The notes beneath the pieces were generated by a model. That model saw only the letters and a program-made list of their open reading frames with translations, was not told where the DNA came from and did no database searches. From Adiantum capillus-veneris (lineage: Eukaryota; Streptophyta; Polypodiopsida; Polypodiales; Pteridaceae): a DNA stretch of 64,000 nt. A program made the translations under genes and the position numbers. This document shows positions 44,059 to 55,708 of the stretch, one piece after another. Position 1 is the first letter of the stretch. Every line of letters starts with the position of its first letter. The stretch is taken from assembly GCA_014529385.2 (NCBI GenBank), contig CM043949.1, positions 107,669,054 to 107,733,053 on the forward strand, written 5' to 3'.

Positions 44059-45652
44059 TATAACATGTAATGGCCTAGTAACTTGTGTGTAGCGGAAAAT
44101 AGCATGAACATAGTGAGCATTTCATTAGAATAGATTCCTAATGAGATTAACAAGAGTGCTTGGGTGGATAGAGCAACAAAAAGCATAACACCTAGTTAGA
44201 TAGCATGAACAATACTTCAAAAGAGAGAGAAATTAAGCAATTGACAACAGTTGAGGACCGGATTTGCATGGAGCCGGTCCCCCCTCCAAAAGGCTTTGTA
44301 TTATGGTTTCTCCCATCAAGAGAGACATTTTACAATACAATTTCTTGTGTTCCTTCAATACTAGCTGGTGCAATGAAGATGGAAACTTCATGCACTATGC
44401 AAAACACTTATCAAACACAATATCAATTCCCTCACGGTCTCAAACTCAAGACCTCACACACCTTCGAAGATGGTGAGAGCTAGCGGGGTATGAGAGTAGA
44501 TTGAGAGGAAGAAGGAGTATTCTTACGAGAAAGATGTACATCTCCTCACATAATCACTCATATTAGCATAGCTTAGCTTAGTAATTAGCATGGTAGAGGA
44601 GATGAGCATGCATTGAAGCTTGGCTCTTGGTTGGATTTGCATCACAAAGCCAAGAGTTGTTGGTGTAGGCCTTCCTTCTCACAAGCTTGGAGTAGGTGAT
44701 AAGCTTTTCATTAAAGCTTGAGAAGGAGAGAGAGTCTTCTTTACTTCACACATGAGATTGTGTGAGTGTGTGTGTGATAATGCCTTGCAAAAATGAGCCC
44801 CCTCTCTCTCTTGGTCGACCCCTCGTGCTATTTGCTCTTGCTAGCATCCTATTGGACCTCCCCAAGCTTAGCCAATGGTGATTAAGCAGCATAAGTGATA
44901 GCCTTCTGACATGTGTCCCCCTTTCCCCTTTTGTGAGAGCTTTAGGTAATAATTTTATTAAACTAAACTCTCATTGGACCCCTTTTCCTCCTAGCCAATA
45001 GGAATCAGGCAAGCCATTGGGCTGCTAAATGCTCATTGGTCCCCTTGGGAGACTGTCCAATAGTCTTCTAGAGAGTTTAATTCCCATTGGTTCTTTTACT
45101 AAATTTTTTTGAATTAATTAAACTATATTTACTCTAGCCTAATTCTCATTGGTCCACCTCCAAGGCCATCCAATAGGATTTGAGTACACCTTGTGGGCAT
45201 CTCGGCTAGGGAGCTGACATGTGTCCCTCATTCCCTTTGTGTAAAGGGAGCTTGTGTGTGTGTGTGTGTGTGAGAGTTTCTATCTCATCCCCTACTTGCA
45301 AGGCTCACCCCCTCCTATGTAGGGATTGATAAAAAACTTTTTGTGACACACACTAAGCATCCAATTTCCCTAGTGTTTGGCCTTTGGACACAACCTTTGA
45401 ATTTTGGAACCTTAGCATTTTGGAAGTCTTAATGGGCTGAACCTTAGGGTCTTTTAAGCCCATTGTTGCACATTGCTTTTTTGCAGATGGCCCCCCCTTT
45501 GGATCCCTATTTTCCCTCCTTTGGATCCCTACTGTGGCCTGGTCTGCTAGCTTAACCAATATTCTAGCTTTTTCTCCCCTTGCACTTCCCCATAGTAAAT
45601 GATCAGTTTAACATGAGAAAATCATTTAGGAGAATTAGATATTGATTATTAT

Positions 45653-45655
<3 letters not shown>
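44059..45655 (-). mobile_element. Diverged solo LTR of the same chromovirus family, inverted
   Basis: The reverse complement of 44059-45655 follows the LTR along its whole length (about 1.6 kb), with many substitutions and small indels. Landmarks: TGTAGCGGAAAATAGCATG near 44091, GGACCGGATTTGCATGGAGC near 44254, and CATTTAGGAGAATTAGATAT near its right end. No internal region or second LTR is attached. Its terminal dinucleotides are mutated and no target duplication is clear. It lies 495 bp from the intact element, in opposite orientation. Confidence 0.92.

Positions 45656-45689
<34 letters not shown>
45655..45689. repeat. (AG)n tract
   Basis: 35 bp of AG immediately next to the solo LTR end. 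Confidence 0.9.
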
Positions 45690-45692
<3 letters not shown>

Positions 45693-45990
45693 CTATGAAG
45701 CTAGTAGCATCTTTTGCTCTCAGCAGCATGAATGTTATTGTTTGATTGCCATTAATCTTTATTATGTCTCAATTATAGAGGCAAAAGGATATGTTGTATC
45801 TTGACGTTGAGCTCTGCAAATGGGTTTCAATTGTAGAGGCTAAAGCATGAATGTTATGTGATCAGCATTGACCTTCATTCTATTTTTCTTGTACAGAGGC
45901 AAAAGCATGGATGGTATTGATCAATTAACAGTTGGAATTTTTTCTGGTTTTCTTGAATAGGTAAGCAAGGAGAAACTGTGTGGGATGAGA

Positions 45991-46085
45991 CAGCCCATTA
46001 AGACTAGTTTCTTGCACATGAAATTGATTATCATGACTATCATAGGTAGCCCATTAAGACTGGTTTCTTGCACATGAAATTGATT
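45991..46085. repeat. Local direct duplication
   Basis: AGCCCATTAAGACTAGTTTC and the following TTGCACATGAAATTGATTA occur at about 45991 and again at about 46046, leading into the PPR relic. Confidence 0.85.
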
Positions 46086-46380
46086 ACCCTAGTGATCGAC
46101 ATGTATGCCAGATGTAGTGTGCTTGAGAAAGCACAAAAAGTGCTTAAGGAGCTTTCTATCCGGAATGTCGTCTCTTGGAACACACTGCTCTCTAGATGCA
46201 ATCACCTATGCGTGCATCTTGAATCATGTGGCTCTACACAAGATGCTGATATGGACACAAAAATTCATGATGATATTGTTAGTTAGAGGGTATTGAAAAG
46301 AGATGTCGTTCTTGGAACTTTCCTAGTTGATATGTATGCCAAATGTGGTGCACTTCAGAAAGCACCAAAAGTTCTTCAAG
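46060..46380 (+). pseudogene. PLS-type PPR protein relic
   Basis: VIDMYARCSVLEKAQKVLKE followed by NVVSWNTLLS, then in another frame KRDVVLGTFLVDMYAKCGAL, are classic L/S pentatricopeptide units (35-residue RNA-binding helical repeats of organelle RNA-processing proteins). Stops and frameshifts break it. The readable sequence ends where LINE-like sequence begins. Confidence 0.8.
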
Positions 46381-46722
46381 ATTGAATTTGATAAGGCTTA
46401 TGATATTATTTTTCAGTCCCTTCATGATATAGGAATTGGGAAACTTTTTATTAAGTTTGTCCAAGTTCTCTTTGGCAATGCTTGTGCTAAAATCTCCCTC
46501 AATGGTGACCTTATTGATGTCTTTCCTATGATGAAATCCATTAGACAGAGCTGCCCTATTGCCCCTTATTGTATGCTATCTGCTTTGATGCATTGGGACG
46601 GCTGGTGCAGACAGAATTAGAGGCAGGCAAGATAAAAGGTATCCCACATCCCTGGTGCTAGCAAAGACCTGTGCCTACAGCAATTTGCTGATGATACAAA
46701 TGCTATGATAACATGGTAACAT
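46381..46722 (+). pseudogene. LINE (non-LTR) reverse transcriptase relic
   Basis: FDKAYDIIFQSLHDIGIG, then FPMMKSIRQSCPIAPY (consensus GVRQGCPLSPY), then in another frame QFADDTNAM, the catalytic ADD box. About 110 residues of the RT palm. It starts immediately at the PPR relic, so it may be a truncated insertion. An A-run at 46958-46968 could mark its end. Confidence 0.8.
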
Positions 46723-47444
46723 CTGCAAGACATGGTACACTACAAAAACACATGGTATCAATCATGGGCATGGCATGTTGCTCAATAAACGAGTTGGGAA
46801 TCAATATAGGTTCATGCTCCTAGTAAGGCTTTACAATCATCATTGTATGAATCCTTGTTTAGCAATGCATTCCATATGTCTAATTAAGGGGATGGTGCAT
46901 TCTACCATTAATTATGGCAAAAGAAAGGAGAATGGTTGTGATTACATGTGTGAACCAAAAAAAAAAACTTTAACTGGAAGCACACTAGTGTCATTTGATT
47001 GTATGTTTTTGCACATTGTAGACAATTCATGTGCCATTATTTCATCTTTCTTTAGTGTCTACCGTGTAGTTTTGGCACACTATGTGGTTTTGAATGAAGA
47101 AGGGCAACCTTTAAACAAATGCAAAGGATTCTCTAAAGGTGCTTTACATCCAAAGCAAATATTTGGGCTAAGCCCTCTAACAAGAATCTTGTTTCCAATT
47201 GAGAAAGCTTCCCACAATAACTCGCAACCGAACATCTTTGTTGAGCTCGGTCATTTTACAGCTCGGTAAGGTAGCTTATGAATGATAGACATACATTAGA
47301 GGCACTAGATCCATGGCTTTTGCAACCAGATCATGGAGACAAGCAATGTGAAATCTTATAGTTCTGGCTAATGACCATCTTGCCAAGGAAAAGTTTAGAG
47401 CTCTCTTTTCTACCTCATTGGTTTGACTTGAACTCACCGCAAAT
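46723..47444. other. No gene supported
   Basis: An open frame of 164 codons (46775-47269) has no recognised motif and contains the A-run; probably LINE or gene debris. Confidence 0.4.
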
Positions 47445-47800
47445 GCAGATGATGAAATAAAATCTAATATTTACCTATCCCAAATGATTTTCTCATATTG
47501 AAAAGATCATTTAATGTGGGAAAATGAATGAAACAAGAGTACGTGAATATAGATATGTGCTTTTAGCACCTACCCATGTTGCCCTCATGTTGTGCCTAAA
47601 GCCTATTGGATGGCCTTTAGGGAGGTCCAATATGCATTTACTTAATTAACTAATCTCTCTCTCTCTCTCAAAAGGGGAAAGAAGGACATTTGTCCAAATG
47701 CTATCTCTATTGCTTATGGATCTATCTCAACACGGGGCCAAGGTTAAAGAGGTCCAAATGAGAGATGGTCCGTCAAAGAGCAACGTAGTCTATGTTCTCA
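47445..47800 (+). mobile_element. Third, strongly diverged LTR relic of the chromovirus family
   Basis: CCCAAATGATTTTCTCATAT and GATCATTTAATGTGGG match the LTR start, followed after a deletion by CCTATTGGATGG, GAGGTCCAATA and AAAAGGGGAAAG phrases in LTR order. Only part of the LTR remains. Confidence 0.7.
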
Positions 47801-48557
47801 AGGTAGTCTTATGAAAATGCTCACTCTAATTCTCTTAAGGGTGAGTGGGAAGAGGATAGCCAATTTGTTAAGAAACCCAAAAACCTTGGCGCTAGTGAGA
47901 AACCTGATTAGTTTGCAATAGTGACTCCACGAGCCAGGAGCGCCATGAGCCTCTATCCTCAAGCGTCGAGTGCCCCACGAGATGCATAGGGCAGGATGTC
48001 TTGATGGAGGATACACATGTTACTTCTGAATATAGCTATGAAACATGGTCGGGCAAGGTCTGCGTACCATTGGCAAGAAAGAGCCACATGTAGGCATCAC
48101 CATTGCTACCTAATTGATGCACCACATGTATTGGAAAAAGCGGAGAGATCTCATAGCAACAAGCTAGGAACCTCCTCCTCGGGTGACCCACCCTAGGACT
48201 CGAGTGTTCAAGGGTAAGAGCCCTAGCAAAATGAGCACCAAGTGAGCACAAGGTACCTGTCCCTCTAGCGGGGACCCAACCAAGCATGACTAGCTACTGA
48301 AGGTTTGTACCAATGCTTGAGTTTGGAAATTACCTCTAAATTCAAAACTTGAAGGTGAGAAAACCTAAAGAGTTTGAAGAAATTTAGTGTAAAACCTTCC
48401 AAATATAGTGAATTTATCGTTAAATTTTTTTATGCACAAGTTTTCTAACTTTTATTATCTCAAGCTGTGGTTGCTACACTAATTGAGTGGCCAAAGTATG
48501 ACCCTCGTTCGCGGCCGCTTTGTGAACACGCTCTTGCCCTATTTTTGAAAAGATTTT
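47801..48557. other. No gene supported
   Basis: Open frames on the minus strand are short and unrecognised. Confidence 0.4.
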
Positions 48558-50637
48558 TTGTCTTGGCTCTATGTGCAAATTCACGTTGAGATACAGAGGA
48601 TGACGATGCGAGAGGCCACCGGCATCAGCGTTGGCCATGACCGGCTCGTCATCCCTTCCGGTGTAGCGATGGAGGCTTGGAGGAAGCAGGCCTGGTACCT
48701 CACTATACCGACACTGATGGACATATTATCTATGGTCCCCCCCCCTCCCCCCAAGCATGACCAGAGCCAATATACTCGTTCTGAAGCTCGCGAGCAGGTT
48801 CCCGAGGGGCCATTGATTCGTGGCGTTCACAGAGGCAGGGTCTGCAAACAACAACAACGGATCCTACATGGATGTAATGAGTAGATTGCAGCGAAATGCG
48901 AGAGACTTGGGCCTTGCTTGGGAACACACGGAGAATGAAGTAGGCCTTCAGTCATCAGTATAGCAAAGAATGGTTTTCTGGCTTCTTGGTAATGTACAAA
49001 ATTTCAATTCTCGGTCATGGAATAAGCTAACGAGTTCAATTAGTAGAAGCAGTAAGTCATCCACATGGTAATTGTAGTCACAGATGAGGAATAGCCATCT
49101 TCTTAAAAATTTACCTTTTTTAAATGTATCCTTGTCATTGCCAAGCAGTAGCTGTAAACATGCAACATGTTCTTTGGGATTGAGAGGGGGCTCTGTATCA
49201 AATGTGGACCTGCTGAACCGCAGTTTGCAATCCGAGCAGAGCTAAACAAGGGGGACAATTGCAGGTACTAATTGGCTTGAGCGATTATTCTCAGATGTTT
49301 TGATCTGATTGTGCCTACAGCAAGGCATTGTTTGATAATGAGTGTAGATTGCTTGAGGGAGTATTGAGTACATTGTATCGTTGAAATTAATTTGCAGGTA
49401 CAAAATATCTAAATCTGTGATGTATTTGCATACAGAATAGGGTGATCGACAAATGCCTAACTTATGAGTTCCTCTACAAGAAATGCAAGATCAGAAAAGC
49501 ATTTGGTGGTCTGGAGCGCCTCTGCCAAGAGTGCTCCCCCGAGTATTGGATTCTTGTATTGGATGTCTTCTAGAGTAGGAAAATTTATAAGTCTCTTCCT
49601 AAGGATTGTAGACCTATATGTGATCGCTTGAAGCAGCTTGCTCGGGTGATCGACGATTTTGTAAATTGTGATTTGCAGAAGGCTAAATTGGAGGGTATGC
49701 AAATGTATGCATCCTGCCTGGGTGGCTGGCAAACTCTACTTGTTCTTGCTGGTTCGCGTGCCCATATGGAGGCCAACTGATTCGGAAAGATATTCCATCT
49801 TTTGAATCAGATGACGTAGGGTTTCCGTTCGGCCACCTTCCCTGATGACTGGGATGCTCTATTAGATACTGCCGTCCATTTCACGACCAGCAGCGTGGGA
49901 ATTGTTAACAGCATTCCTTCTTGCAATGCTGGTGACGATTATAGGAATTTTTGCACCCACTTGGAAGCTCTTCCTGATCAACTGAGGAATGAAGTGTTGT
50001 TTACTGGTGCCTCTTTTAAGGAATATGCTTCATGAAGAGGACAACCACCGGTTGATTTCCTTGTTTTCAACTAGTTTCAGTTAAACAACATGTTTAATCA
50101 TATAATGACATCTGTGGACTCTGTTTTCAGGGATCTATGCATAGCCAATTTGTGTCTGGGTAATTTGCAAAGTTACATTCAGCTTATGAGATTTCATTTT
50201 TTCACGTTTCCTACCTTGGCTGGGGTGTTGGCAGATTCTTGTAGGTTACGTGAGAGCAAGCATCCTGGGGATCGCCTCAACAGCATGCTTGGATTGGCAG
50301 GCATCACACATTTCACCGCACATAAGGGAAAAGACATTGAAGCCTCAACTGTGAAGTTTTTCAATAAGGCTGGGGAGGGTCTAATCCAGGAAGCATGGTT
50401 CTGGGTGAATGACTACCATGACAAGGAGAAATGTCACTCTTGGTTGCCCAGCTTGTGCAGAAAAGTAAGTACTGCTCTAGGTCCGTTGGGCGCGCATGTG
50501 AGGGAGGATTTGTCTGATGATGCAGTCAAGTGTGTAGTGTTGGAGAATGGCATGCTAGAGCTCACAGGAAACATGTGCTTGGTACCTGTGGAGTTCATGT
50601 TTAACGGGCAGCTAGACAATGTACAATGTAATCACTA
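48558..50637 (+). pseudogene. Unrecognised gene remnant
   Basis: Readable protein occurs in three blocks: 48558-48884 (MTMREATGISVGHDRLVIPS, then a Pro run), 49440-50032 (YKKCKIRKAFGGLERLCQEC, DDFVNCDLQKAKLEGMQMYA, SVGIVNSIPSCNAGDDY, with in-frame TAG near 49572 and TGA near 49780) and 50090-50637 (GDRLNSMLGLAGITHFTAHK, EAWFWVNDYHDKEKCHSWLP, CVVLENGMLELTGN). Sequence between blocks could be introns (for example TTGCAG at 49393-49398). I recognise no family. It lies just inside the right arm of the long-range inverted repeat. Could be a captured host gene or a gene of an unknown element. Confidence 0.45.
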
Positions 50638-50691
50638 GACCAATGTACAATGTACAATGTACATGTTTAACGGGCAGCTAGACAATGTACA
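50596..50691. repeat. 65-bp-spaced direct duplication
   Basis: ATGTTTAACGGGCAGCTAGA and the following CAATGTACAA occur at 50597 and 50662, with CAATGTA runs between. It duplicates the last codons of the unrecognised gene remnant. Confidence 0.9.
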
Positions 50692-50703
50692 AGCTAGTAA
50701 GAA

Positions 50704-50839
50704 GAGAACTCCTAGTTGTGCTATATGGTGAGATAAAATTGCTATATAGCTAGAATGTGGACCTTTCTTTCTTGCTATATAGTCAGATAAAATTGATATA
50801 TAGTTAGAATGTTGTGGCTATAACTATCTAGGAGTTCTC
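50704..50839. repeat. Inverted repeat enclosing a two-unit tandem repeat
   Basis: GAGAACTCCTAG at 50704 pairs with CTAGGAGTTCTC at 50828-50839. Between them is a unit of about 50 bp, AGATAAAATTG with CTATATAG and TTAGAATG or CTAGAATG, twice. Confidence 0.85.
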
Positions 50840-50915
50840 ATTATTACATGTTTGCACTCTTACTAGATACGTGTATTCGATCCAGTAAGTTGCCTAGCAA
50901 TTATATTTTTTTTAC

Positions 50916-51020
50916 TATATAGAAATGTGTCCAAAGCTCCTTGTGGGGGGCCGGTGGTCCCCTGCCCCCAATCGTACCTAGCTAGGTATGCGGTGCCTCT
51001 CGAACAGAAGCCCATGATGT
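50916..51020 (-). repeat. Right arm of the long-range inverted repeat
   Basis: Reverse complement of 34359-34470, diverged in the CCGGTGGTCC/GGGGGG part. Confidence 0.75.
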
Positions 51021-51125
51021 TATTCATTGTATGAAAAACATTGGAAAAGATTCCGTTTTCCTACATGAGAAATTTTCTAAAACTTCTTGTGAGACACGAT
51101 AATGAAAAATATTTAAAACTAGTAA

Positions 51126-51149
51126 AACGGCGCCGCCTTCGGCGGCGGC
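51126..51149. repeat. GC-rich hairpin
   Basis: CGCCGCC and GGCGGCG pair around a TTC loop. Looks like a strong short stem; function unknown. Confidence 0.7.
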
Positions 51150-51215
51150 ATGGCCCCTCTTACCTTTAAACCCATCGCTCTTGCTAAATTTCATAAAAGC
51201 AGATCAAGAAAAATT

Positions 51216-51218
<3 letters not shown>

Positions 51219-51268
<50 letters not shown>
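51219..51268. repeat. (TC)n tract
   Basis: 50 bp of TC. Confidence 0.95.
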
Positions 51269-51270
<2 letters not shown>

Positions 51271-52226
51271 CCCCAAGAAACCACATCCTAGCTGAGAAGT
51301 CTTGTATGTGTTCTTTTCAAGTAACCCACTATCACAAATATCATCATGTATTTGATTGACTTGGTACAAATCCTTCTCCTTAGCATAGCCTTTACGTGAG
51401 CTCACAAAAGAAAGACTTATTCTCTTCCCCTCCATGTTTGCTTGTGTAGCGGATATTACTGCTTTTTTGACGTTGCTCTGTGTCGTGCTCTAAGAAGTGC
51501 ACCGCACTTGACATGCATACTACCCATCCTACAATCAATGCATTCCATGAGACAACATTACAGACATGAAGCTCGTCGAGGACCTCTTGTGCTTTGAGAA
51601 GTACACCGCCCTATCTCTCCACCCACTATAAAAATTGGTCTAGAAGGGAAGATCTCTTGTAGTGTTAAGAGTTGAGCAGCAAGTAGAGAAGCCACATTAA
51701 CCTTGGAGGTAAAGTATACGCGGGGCGGTCATCCAATCTATGCAATAGACTACAAATGCAATGGAAATACGTAGTTATGTAAAATATCGTTCTCTCCTCT
51801 AAAGGTGTTGGAATGTACATTAGTTTGGGGTTGGACTCTAAGACATGAAAGAGCAATTTTTTTTGCATTTACATAGGGCATCTAGATTGAGGTTAAGATA
51901 CTTCATACGATTAATTAACGTTATTTTCAAATGATGCACAGGGACTCAGCACAGATTCAAAAGGTAAAACATCACAAATTAAAAATAAACTTTAAAAGAC
52001 TTCATATGCAATGAACTTTAAAGAAATTATTAGCATCCTTCTTTGCTCCACAAAAAAACGCCTCCTATACACAGCAAAAAGAAGAGGAGATTGAGACCAT
52101 TCCAAGGATATGGTATACGAACACTGCACCCATTCCCCTTTGTAACATGCTTCACCCAAGATTAATCACCTACTCTTCTTCCAAAAGAAGATTTACGATG
52201 ATGAATGGCCAGTTGGGGTGTGGATG
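51269..52226. other. No gene supported
   Basis: Only short open stretches; nothing recognised. Confidence 0.45.
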
Positions 52227-52325
52227 GAGAGAGAGAGAGAGAGAGAGAGAGAAGATAAGGGTGTTGAGGCAAAAGGGTTCACCTTGCATCCTCTCGTAGA
52301 AACAAATGCGATGTGATGCGATGAG

Positions 52326-52383
<58 letters not shown>

Positions 52384-52446
52384 GAAGAGAAGAAGAAGAA
52401 GAAGTTGGAGAGATGCCGGATGACATGCTGAGGAAGGAAGGAAGAG

Positions 52447-52490
<44 letters not shown>
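52227..52490. repeat. Cluster of three (GA)n tracts
   Basis: GA runs at 52227-52252, 52333-52380 and 52450-52490. Confidence 0.95.
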
Positions 52491-52493
<3 letters not shown>

Positions 52494-52766
52494 TCACCTA
52501 CAGTCTTACACCACCGGCTCGCATCAGGAACACACCAATAACAGGCATTTGGATCTCTCAATTAGGCAACTGCAAATCTCACCTGCGAGCTAAAAGCTTG
52601 CACCTGCAAGCCTGCATCTTTGCTTAAATAGGCCCGTCTTTTCTTCACCATCCTCTCGTCCTATAGTAGCTGGCAAGAACATTATGCGGCGGATCAAAGG
52701 TGGCGGTCACGTTGTGATTCCATCGAGCTGCAGTAGCGTCTGCAACCACCTCGAAATCGTCATCCT

Positions 52767-52770
<4 letters not shown>

Positions 52771-52862
<92 letters not shown>
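52771..52862. repeat. (TC)n tract, about 92 bp
   Basis: Uninterrupted TC. The Arg-Glu open frame on the other strand is a by-product. Confidence 0.95.
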
Positions 52863-52865
<3 letters not shown>

Positions 52866-54121
52866 TGAAATCATCAACCCCTCCTCTCAAAACAGTGAGC
52901 AGGTCGACCTCCTCTCCAAGCTCCCCTCACCTCCACTGAAGTTTCCATGGTGGGATCCAGCCACCTTAACTCACCGCATGTGAAGATAAAACTCCTACTT
53001 CTACAATGATTAGAACCCATAGGCAATCAGAACTCTCTCTTCCATCAGTACCAACACCTCTCTCTAAACAAAGCCGTGACTCCCACTTCTGACGAGCGCA
53101 ACGGCATTGACATGCATGAAGTGAGTGCAGAGCATGATGGCCAAATTGCAACTCCATCACTCCTAATTAAGCCCTGGTTTCCTCCATTCTCCCAGCACGC
53201 TGCAGGGAAGTATTGGCCATTGGCTGCGGTGATGAAAGTTCTGGGCACACCGAGCTATTCCATTGGCAGGTGTACGTCTTGGTCCTAATGCAGAAAACTA
53301 TTTGAGAGGCAACCATGCAGTATCCTAAAAGCAAGAGAAGACATGGTGCGAGCAAGATCAAGGCTGGCCGAAGCAAAAGTAGGAGCGTGGTGGTAGAGCA
53401 GGATGAGCAAGAGGGGCCTGGAGCCAGAGTTACAGCAGGGCGATGGGAGAGGAGAGCAGAAATAGCTTTGCTGGGTAGCTGCAGCACCTTGATACCTGTG
53501 GCACCTCAACAACCCAGCTTGCGGACAACTGCGGCACCTCGAGAGTAGCAGAGCAGCTAAGGACAAAGTGGTGGCATGAGTGGTCCCTGCAACGCTCCCA
53601 CTATTCAAGGCAGTGCACTTAGTGCTGGGATGGCGCTTGCGCTAACTCTGCTTATGCGACCGTTGGTCAAGGCATCCACAATCGACCCCCAGTTGAAGAC
53701 CCTTGCAGGCGGGTGCTATGATGCTCCAAGAAAGACAAGGGGGAGCCAAGAAGGCAGGGGGAGGCCCATGGCTGCAAGCATTTGCAGCCACGTGGAGCTC
53801 CCTTCTGTCTTTTTAATATAGTATATAGATATAGATAGCTAACACGAAAAATAATACAAAGAAAATTTAAGTGCATATATCCATAGAGAAATTGGCATCC
53901 ACAATGCATACGTCTGAACACATGAAGCCATTCTCACACAAAGCGGCATATTCAATTATATCACACACAAATTAACAAAAACAACACCCAAGTTGTTGAC
54001 CCAAGAGTTTAGACATTAACAATAGTCTTTGCAAGATTTCATGACACAATCTACATAAGATACTTTTCATAATGTGTGCACTAACACATAAAATGACATA
54101 CTTTTTCTAATGTGTGCACTA
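52863..54121. other. No gene supported
   Basis: Moderately GC-rich around 53170-53800 with overlapping open frames on both strands (best + 53576-53821), none recognised. Confidence 0.4.
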
Positions 54122-54240
54122 ACACATAAAATGAGAGCATAAGCCAAATATTTGGCTTATGCTCTCATTTTATGTGTGCACGCACACATAAAATGACATA
54201 CTTTCTGCACTAACACATAAAATGAGAGCATAAGCCAAAT
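54122..54240. repeat. Perfect 56-bp palindrome plus a third copy of its arm
   Basis: The 28-bp arm at 54122-54149 (starts ACACATAAAATGAGAGCATA) is followed without spacer by its exact reverse complement, 54150-54177. A direct third copy of the arm lies at about 54210-54239, and half copies (ACACATAAAATGACATACTT) at about 54084 and 54184. Confidence 0.95.
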
Positions 54241-54268
54241 ACTTTACAAAATAACAAACGAATGCACA

Positions 54269-54301
<33 letters not shown>

Positions 54302-55221
54302 ACCAACATGGCAATTCACATGAAAAAGCCACACTAAAACATATTCAACATTCACATGACAACTACACATCTCGTTTACAACACTCATAAAGGATATGAT
54401 GCTACGGAAAGTTTCAACATGGTGATACCTTAAAGCTTTGCTAGGGCTGCAAAGGCAAGAGCCCTTTTATCCCAAGCGCTATGGGCAACAAATAACAAAA
54501 AGAGATGCACGGGTGCGACATGGATGGCAATACATCTCTCACTCTCCCTCATCACACCATGACATGCATTTTCTCTGTCACACAATGTTAATGGCATTGA
54601 AGGCGCTTAATGCATAAGGTAATTTTGAAGCCACATTTGGCAGTTAGTAATGACACCTTTTCTTCTTTTTGGTAGCCATATCAAACCCCAACACCTACAA
54701 CATCCCCTTGTAGCATCATGAATTTCCAACCGAGTTCTCCAATGTCGACCAGATAGCTCGTAAGCAAGCAAGTTATTCAATTAAAGGCAAGCAAAACCGA
54801 TAGTGATGGACCTCTACCTACACGTACATATGAAATAGGAGGAGCTTTCTAGCTCAATCACACCCTCTTGCACCAATCACTCACAAATTTCCTATGATGA
54901 TGTAAAGGTAGAAGACACATCTATAATCTGATTGCCCTACTTCATTTCAGTTCTCATGCCTCCATTTATGTCTTGCTTACCATTTCAACCATTGGAGATT
55001 CATCTTGCATGCTATGAATTGTCTTCGATTGCCATCAGTGTATGACACCCTAGTGCAGCTCTTTGGATGTCTTAGTTACTTGAATACATCCATCCAATGC
55101 TCTATTGGCAAGAAGCAACAAGATCCTCCTTAGACCAAGAGTGAGGATTGCAAAAAATTATAGCCTCTCAATAGCTACTCCACGAGGCGACTACTTATAC
55201 ACACAAATAAAGAGTCAACCA
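54241..55221. other. No gene supported
   Basis: Short CT and CA runs at 54271-54300. No gene recognised. Confidence 0.45.
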
Positions 55222-55248
55222 GGGGGGGGGGGGGGGGGGGGGGGGGGG
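55222..55248. repeat. Poly-G tract, 27 bp
   Basis: Uninterrupted G run, followed by purine-rich sequence. Confidence 0.9.
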
Positions 55249-55685
55249 AAAGGGAAGGAAATCGTGCAGGGGAATCGAAGCTGGTTTGACAAGGAAAGGT
55301 TTGGGAGCTCAATCAATGGACAAGTCGCAAGCATATCAAGCAAGGCCGCAACAGTGAAATTCGGGTCTGTAGGTGAATCGAAGGAGCCGAGCAGCAGTAC
55401 TCGGAATCGAAGCTCTTTGTGAGCTTGAAGCAAGTGGGAATGCTTGCAAGATGCTTCAAATAATGAGAATAGGAAGTCGAACAGGGTCTATTGTTGGGAG
55501 CAGCAGTAATGGAATCAAGTAGTTGAAGGCTTGAGAGACACACAGTGTGCACAAATGGGCAACTTGGTGAGAAAAACCGAGCAGAGCAAGAAGCTTTCAA
55601 GCAGATCTTCAAGGCAAGCCTTGCCAAGCAAGGGAATTGAAGCTAAAACAAATTGGGCTCGCAAGGATGAGCTCACAGAGCAGTG
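55249..55685. other. Purine-rich segment between the G and C tracts
   Basis: GAA/AAG-rich with repeated GAATCGAAG and AGCAAG phrases. A 105-codon frame (55105-55422) crosses the G tract and is not a convincing gene. Confidence 0.45.
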
Positions 55686-55708
55686 CCCCCCCCCCCCCCC
55701 CCCCCCCC
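55686..55708. repeat. Poly-C tract, 23 bp
   Basis: Uninterrupted C run followed by a CA run. Confidence 0.9.

Noticed and set aside
46775-47269. 164-codon plus-strand frame as a gene
   Set aside because: No recognisable motif, includes a translated A-run, and lies in LINE/PPR debris.
51121-51160. Helitron 3' end
   Set aside because: The GC hairpin is present but no CTRR end follows and no TC start was found at a fitting distance.
52193-52890. Ser-Leu and Arg-Glu rich open frames
   Set aside because: Translations of (GA)n and (TC)n tracts.
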